Shown here piece after piece: positions 34,797 to 40,352 of a stretch of DNA of 40,352 nt (positions are counted from its first letter, which is position 1; every line of letters starts with the position of its first letter). Below the pieces are notes generated by a model. The model had not been told where the DNA came from. It did not search any database and worked only from the letters and a program-made list of their open reading frames with translations. This DNA is from Hydrogenophaga sp. GTDB lineage: Bacteria > Pseudomonadota > Gammaproteobacteria > Burkholderiales > Burkholderiaceae_C. The stretch covers positions 5,809-46,160 of the forward strand of contig NZ_JADMKB010000060.1 in the NCBI RefSeq assembly GCF_018780075.1, read 5' to 3'. The position numbers and the translations under genes were made by a program.

Positions 34797-35687
34797 TCAG
34801 AGCCCGATGGCGCGCAGATCGATCTCGCCGTTGCACACCGGCGGGCACCAGAAATACGCCCCCGTTTCGGGCTCGGTGAAACCAAACAGCGCGTCGACGA
34901 TGCCGTCTTCGGCGCCGGACATGCGACGCAGCTGGGCTTCAAAGGCGTCGAACGAGCAGCCGAAGGCGGCAAACACCAGGCCTCCTTCGTTGCCCTCGGC
35001 CCAGGGCATCGAACGCCGCAGCACAAAGGCCTCGGGATCGAAGTTTTCCTGCGCGGTGCGCTTCACATGGGCCGACTCGGGCGCGTCGTCGAGCTCCTCG
35101 TTGCTCTCGCGCTCCCGGCCGATGGCGTGGTCCTGTTGCTGTCTGGACATGGCCTCGAAGCGGCTCATGTGGTGGCGCCAGCGCTGCACCGCGACAAAGC
35201 TGCTGCCGGCCAGCGGCCCCGCGCTGTCGGGCAGCACGGCGGCCGCTTCGGCATCGGCCCCCTCGGGGTTTTCGGTGCCGTCTTCGTAGCCAGTCAGGTC
35301 TTTGCCATGGAGGTGGTTGAAGGCGTCGGTGATGTCCTGCACGTCGAACGCCGGTGCGAGCAAGGCCTCCAGGTGGCGGCTGCGGATCAACAGCTCACCG
35401 CGGTCGGTGCCGCGCAGCCAGATGAGCAGGTCCGCGGGCGTGGCCGGGAGTTTGACGCGCGCACCGTCCACGCCCCGGAAGCTCCTGAGGCCCGGGACCG
35501 ACGCATCCAGCTCGCGCACCAGCGATGCACCCAGCCCCACGATGGTGTGTCGACCGTCGGACTGACCGGCGAGCCGGCGCAGCACGGCACGCGGGTCCGC
35601 GCCGACGCGCAACTGGCAGGTGAGGTAGCGGCCCTGGGCCGGAACGGGTTCGAAGATGCCCGGTTGGGCGGTGGGTGCGGTGCTCAT
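34797..35687 (-). CDS. Dyp-type heme peroxidase
   Basis: The 296-residue protein shows the Dyp signature G-Y-E-D-G-T-E-N-P (133-141), with catalytic Asp136. His207 (ESAHVKRT) is the heme proximal ligand, and Arg224 or Arg225 lies in VLRRSMPW near the distal side. Length and motifs place it with the B-type YfeX-like group, cytosolic or encapsulin-linked; there is no signal peptide and no encapsulin gene in the window. It oxidises dyes or other donors with peroxide. AGGA precedes the ATG. Its transcript runs toward sqr. Confidence 0.93.
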   Translation of the reverse strand: MSTAPTAQPGIFEPVPAQGRYLTCQLRVGADPRAVLRRLAGQSDGRHTIVGLGASLVRELDASVPGLRSFRGVDGARVKLPATPADLLIWLRGTDRGELLIRSRHLEALLAPAFDVQDITDAFNHLHGKDLTGYEDGTENPEGADAEAAAVLPDSAGPLAGSSFVAVQRWRHHMSRFEAMSRQQQDHAIGRERESNEELDDAPESAHVKRTAQENFDPEAFVLRRSMPWAEGNEGGLVFAAFGCSFDAFEAQLRRMSGAEDGIVDALFGFTEPETGAYFWCPPVCNGEIDLRAIGL

Positions 35688-35791
35688 GCTGGTTCCTGAT
35701 GGGTTCGGTGAACGGCCTGACCCGGCGTGGTCAAGCCTGTTGCCAACCGAATCTATCAGCCCGTGACCACCTTCCCTGGCCCCTCAGGTCA

Positions 35792-36427
35792 TCACGCGGC
35801 GGCTTCGAGCCCGTTCTGGAAATGCTCGTGCATGCGCTGCTGCGTGAGCGCGGCGTTGCGCGCGAGCAGGGCCGCCATGATGGCGCGGTGTTCGGCCAGC
35901 GATTCGTCGATGCGGCCGGTCTTGAACAGCGAGTTGTGGCGGTTGAGCTTCATGACCTTGCGCAGGTCGGCCACCATCTGCTCGCGCCAGCGGTTGTCGG
36001 CGATTTCGAGCACGCGCATGTGAAAACGCTCGTTGACCGCAAAAAACCGGTCGCGGTCGGGGAGGGCGGCTTCGAGATCGGCGTGCAAGGCCTTGAGTTC
36101 GGCCAGCTCGGTGTCGCTGGCGCGCTGTGCCACGACGCCGGCGGCGTCGGATTCGAGCAGGGCCAGCAGGTGGTAGACGTCGGCCAGGTCCTTGTCGGAC
36201 ACTTCGGTCACGTAGGCGCCGCGGCGCACCTTCATGGTCACCAGGCCTTCGGCGGCCAGCACCTTGAGGGCCTCCCGCAGGGGGGTGCGGCTGATGCCGT
36301 ATTCCTCAGCGATCTTGAGCTCGTCGATCCAGCTGCCGGGCTCCAGCTCACGCTTGAAGATGCGCTGGCGCAGCAGCTCGGCGACTTCTTCGTACAGGGC
36401 GCGGGGGGCGAGCGAAAGGGCGGACAT
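35792..36427 (-). CDS. GntR-family (FCD subfamily) regulator, probable controller of methylmalonyl-CoA genes
   Basis: The 211-residue regulator has the winged helix (about 1-70; IDELKIAEEYGISRTPLREALKVLAAEGLV) and an FCD effector domain with FFAVNERFHMRVLEIADN, where Asn and His residues usually bind metal and a carboxylate. It is divergent from the methylmalonyl-CoA mutase gene. The shared region carries a long imperfect dyad over a promoter, so control of the propionyl/methylmalonyl-CoA module is the obvious reading. The ligand is unknown. No strong Shine-Dalgarno is visible. Confidence 0.9.
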   Translation of the reverse strand: MSALSLAPRALYEEVAELLRQRIFKRELEPGSWIDELKIAEEYGISRTPLREALKVLAAEGLVTMKVRRGAYVTEVSDKDLADVYHLLALLESDAAGVVAQRASDTELAELKALHADLEAALPDRDRFFAVNERFHMRVLEIADNRWREQMVADLRKVMKLNRHNSLFKTGRIDESLAEHRAIMAALLARNAALTQQRMHEHFQNGLEAAA

Positions 36428-36488
36428 GGATTTACAGCGAGGGGATCTGTGGGTGTGTGACTGGCCGTGATTGTAAGCGGGCAGGAAT

Positions 36489-36521
36489 ATTTTGCATCAA
36501 TAATTATGAATGATATAAAAT
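36489..36521. promoter_or_regulatory. Promoter and candidate operator of the methylmalonyl-CoA mutase operon
   Basis: Arms ATTTTGCATCA (36489-36499) and TGATATAAAAT (36511-36521) match as an inverted repeat at 9 of 11 positions around a palindromic ATAATTAT core (36500-36507). Overlying it is TTGCAT (36492-36497), then 16 bases, then TATAAA (36514-36519) with a preceding TG, a good extended -10 promoter. A GntR dimer bound here would block the promoter. Confidence 0.6.
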
Positions 36522-36566
36522 CGCCGACGCGAATTTGTTGTCCCTTTGTAGTCCCACGCACCCGCC

Positions 36567-38723
<2,157 letters not shown>

Positions 38724-38725
38724 GC

Positions 38726-38803
38726 CACCCCTGCGGCGCAGCGCGCCACCCCCTCAAGGGGGCGACACCAGCGGCCCGGCAGAGCCGGTTCCGCGGTGTC
38801 CTG
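38726..38803. repeat. Structured intergenic repeat, copy C
   Basis: It repeats the copy A/B layout. H1 is GGCGC/GCGCC near 38735-38747. H2 is CCCCCT/AGGGGG near 38750-38763. H3 has outer arms GACACC (38764-38769) and GGTGTC (38795-38800), an inner GCG/CGC (38771-38773, 38792-38794), and CCGGC-AGA-GCCGG (38776-38788). The stem sequences differ from A and B but stay paired. It lies just after the mutase stop codon and ends 20 bases before the meaB start. Confidence 0.82.
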
Positions 38804-38823
38804 GGCTGCCGACATTTCCGGGT

Positions 38824-39840
38824 ATGACCGATTCAACCAAGGTAGAAGCCTATCTGGACAGCATCGTTTCGGGCGGTGCAATGGTTCAGCGCCGCGCTAT
38901 GGCCAAGGCCATCACGCTGCTCGAATCGACCCGCGCCGACCACCGAGCGCAGGGCGATGAGTTGCTGACCGCGTTGCTGCCGCACACCGGCCGCAGCTTC
39001 AGGCTCGGCATCAGTGGCGTGCCCGGCGTGGGCAAGAGCACCTTCATCGAGGCGCTGGGCCTGTACCTGATCGGACAGGGCCACCGCGTGGCGGTGCTGA
39101 CCATCGACCCCTCAAGTACCGTGTCCGGCGGCTCGATCCTGGGCGACAAGACCCGCATGGAGCACCTGAGCGTGCACGAGCAGGCCTACATCCGTCCCAG
39201 CCCGAGCAGTGGCACGCTGGGCGGTGTGGCCGAGAAGACGCGCGAAGCCATGCTGGTCTGCGAAGCCGCAGGCTACGACATCGTGATGGTGGAGACCGTG
39301 GGCGTGGGCCAGAGTGAGACAGCGGTGGCCAACATGACCGACATGTTCTGCCTGCTGCAGCTGCCCAACGCGGGCGACGACCTGCAGGCGATCAAGAAGG
39401 GCGTGATGGAGCTGGCCGATCTGGTGGTCATCAACAAGGCGGACATCGACCCCGACGCCGCCACCCGCGCCCGCGCGCAGATCACCTCTTCGCTGCGCCT
39501 GCTGGGCCTGCATGGCCATCCCGAGCACGCCCACCACGATCAAAACATCTGGCATCCGCAGGTGATCCAGATCAGCGCGCTGCACAACCAGGGCGTGGAC
39601 TGTTTCTGGGCCGAGGTGTCCCGGTTCCGCACCGTGCAGACCGCCAACGGCCGCCTCGCTGCGCGCCGCCAGCACCAGGCGGGCGCCTGGATGTGGGAGC
39701 GCATCGACGCTGGCTTGAAGCAACGCTTTCGTGAACACCCGCAGATCCGCGCGCGGCTCGACGACACGACCCGTCAGGTGCTGGCCGGCGAGCTGCCCGC
39801 ATCCACCGCCGCTCGCCGCCTGCTCGATCTGTTTGACTGA
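38824..39840 (+). CDS. meaB: MeaB/ArgK-family GTPase, methylmalonyl-CoA mutase chaperone
   Basis: The 338-residue G protein has a P loop GVPGVGKST (65-73), a switch region with [18 protein letters not shown], the ETVGVGQSE segment and the base-specificity motif NKAD. It protects and reloads the mutase with adenosylcobalamin. The gene directly follows the mutase gene with only the hairpin repeat in between. ATG 38824 is the first start in the conserved frame. Confidence 0.94.
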   Translation: MTDSTKVEAYLDSIVSGGAMVQRRAMAKAITLLESTRADHRAQGDELLTALLPHTGRSFRLGISGVPGVGKSTFIEALGLYLIGQGHRVAVLTIDPSSTVSGGSILGDKTRMEHLSVHEQAYIRPSPSSGTLGGVAEKTREAMLVCEAAGYDIVMVETVGVGQSETAVANMTDMFCLLQLPNAGDDLQAIKKGVMELADLVVINKADIDPDAATRARAQITSSLRLLGLHGHPEHAHHDQNIWHPQVIQISALHNQGVDCFWAEVSRFRTVQTANGRLAARRQHQAGAWMWERIDAGLKQRFREHPQIRARLDDTTRQVLAGELPASTAARRLLDLFD

Positions 39841-39869
39841 ACCAACAACGATTTTTCTGGAGAAAACGC

Positions 39870-40352
39870 ATGCAAGACATCCTGGACCAACTGGAGCAAA
39901 AGCGCGCCGCGGCCCGCCTCGGCGGCGGTGAAAAGCGCATCGCCGCTCAGCACGCCAAAGGCAAGCTCACCGCGCGCGAGCGGCTGGAGGTGCTGCTCGA
40001 CGAAGGCACGTTTGAAGAGTGGGACATGTTTGTCGAGCACCGCTGCACCGACTTCGGCATGCAGGACAACAAGATCCCCGGCGACGGCGTGGTCACCGGC
40101 TACGGCATGATCAACGGCCGCCTGGTGTTCGTGTTCAGCCAGGACTTCACGGTCTTCGGTGGCGCGCTCTCCGAAGCCCATGCCGAAAAGATCTGCAAGG
40201 TGATGGACCAGGCCATGAAGGTCGGCGCGCCGGTGATCGGCCTGAACGACTCGGGCGGCGCCCGCATCCAGGAAGGCGTGGCCTCGCTCGGTGGTTACGC
40301 CGACGTGTTCCAGCGCAACGTGATGGCCAGTGGTGTGGTGCCGCAGATCAGC
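39870..40352 (+). CDS. pccB: Propionyl-CoA carboxylase beta subunit (partial, cut by window end)
   Basis: The visible 161 residues are the start of the carboxyltransferase beta subunit. They include the leading [47 protein letters not shown] and the oxyanion/CoA-binding [20 protein letters not shown]. With biotin and the alpha subunit it carboxylates propionyl-CoA to methylmalonyl-CoA. GGAG lies before the ATG at 39870, 30 bases after meaB. The gene continues beyond the window; its alpha subunit gene is probably next. Confidence 0.93.
   Translation, partial: MQDILDQLEQKRAAARLGGGEKRIAAQHAKGKLTARERLEVLLDEGTFEEWDMFVEHRCTDFGMQDNKIPGDGVVTGYGMINGRLVFVFSQDFTVFGGALSEAHAEKICKVMDQAMKVGAPVIGLNDSGGARIQEGVASLGGYADVFQRNVMASGVVPQIS

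Overview
The window is GC-rich chromosomal DNA from a betaproteobacterium, most likely a Comamonadaceae member of the Hydrogenophaga/Acidovorax/Variovorax kind. This placement is an inference from gene content: Bug-type orphan periplasmic receptors, a phaCAB polyhydroxyalkanoate operon, a single-polypeptide methylmalonyl-CoA mutase with MeaB, sulfide:quinone oxidoreductase, a prkA-yeaH-spoVR stress operon, and dispersed intergenic hairpin repeats. No rRNA or complete tRNA is present.

Bases 1-3674 are the end of an integrated element. They hold an AbiEi/AbiEii toxin-antitoxin pair, a tyrosine recombinase reading leftward with tandem repeats before its start, and an attachment scar. The scar is the 3' half of tRNA-Pro(GGG), from the anticodon loop to CCA, followed by the tRNA terminator. 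The element therefore extends left out of the window and the core chromosome starts to the right.

Bases 4020-9594 (minus strand) are a catabolic cluster: LysR regulator, ornithine-cyclodeaminase-family protein, an unusual DapA-family protein with the catalytic Tyr position occupied by Phe, an aldehyde dehydrogenase and a Bug receptor. A Nudix hydrolase follows (9677-10231). Bases 10313-15587 (minus strand) form a second catabolic cluster: Rieske oxygenase, glutamine-synthetase-like ligase (ATGA overlap), [2Fe-2S] ferredoxin, fumarylpyruvate-hydrolase-like protein and a TRAP receptor. It is controlled by a divergent GntR regulator with a clear dyad in the shared promoter region. The combination resembles gamma-glutamylation-dependent amine oxidation, but the substrate is unknown. 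I consider it the best candidate for an undescribed pathway here.

Bases 16615-19105 encode an archaeal-type AMP/thymidine phosphorylase and a PRPP-synthetase homologue 4 bases apart. A small lipoprotein made almost wholly of collagen-like Gly-X-Y triplets follows (19378-19758). Bases 19984-25777 carry maiA, pgeF, a small membrane protein and phaC-phaA-phaB. An outer-membrane barrel protein with a Pro/Ala linker and a probably leaderless dusA come next. Bases 28585-33411 are the prkA-yeaH-spoVR operon, which meets sqr tail to tail. A Dyp peroxidase precedes sqr on the minus strand.

The right end (35792-40352) is the propionyl-/methylmalonyl-CoA module: a divergent GntR regulator, methylmalonyl-CoA mutase, meaB and the start of the propionyl-CoA carboxylase beta gene, cut by the window edge. 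Three copies of a structured intergenic repeat (after the GntR gene near 16.4 kb, between phaA and phaB, and between the mutase and meaB) share the same stems with compensating base changes.
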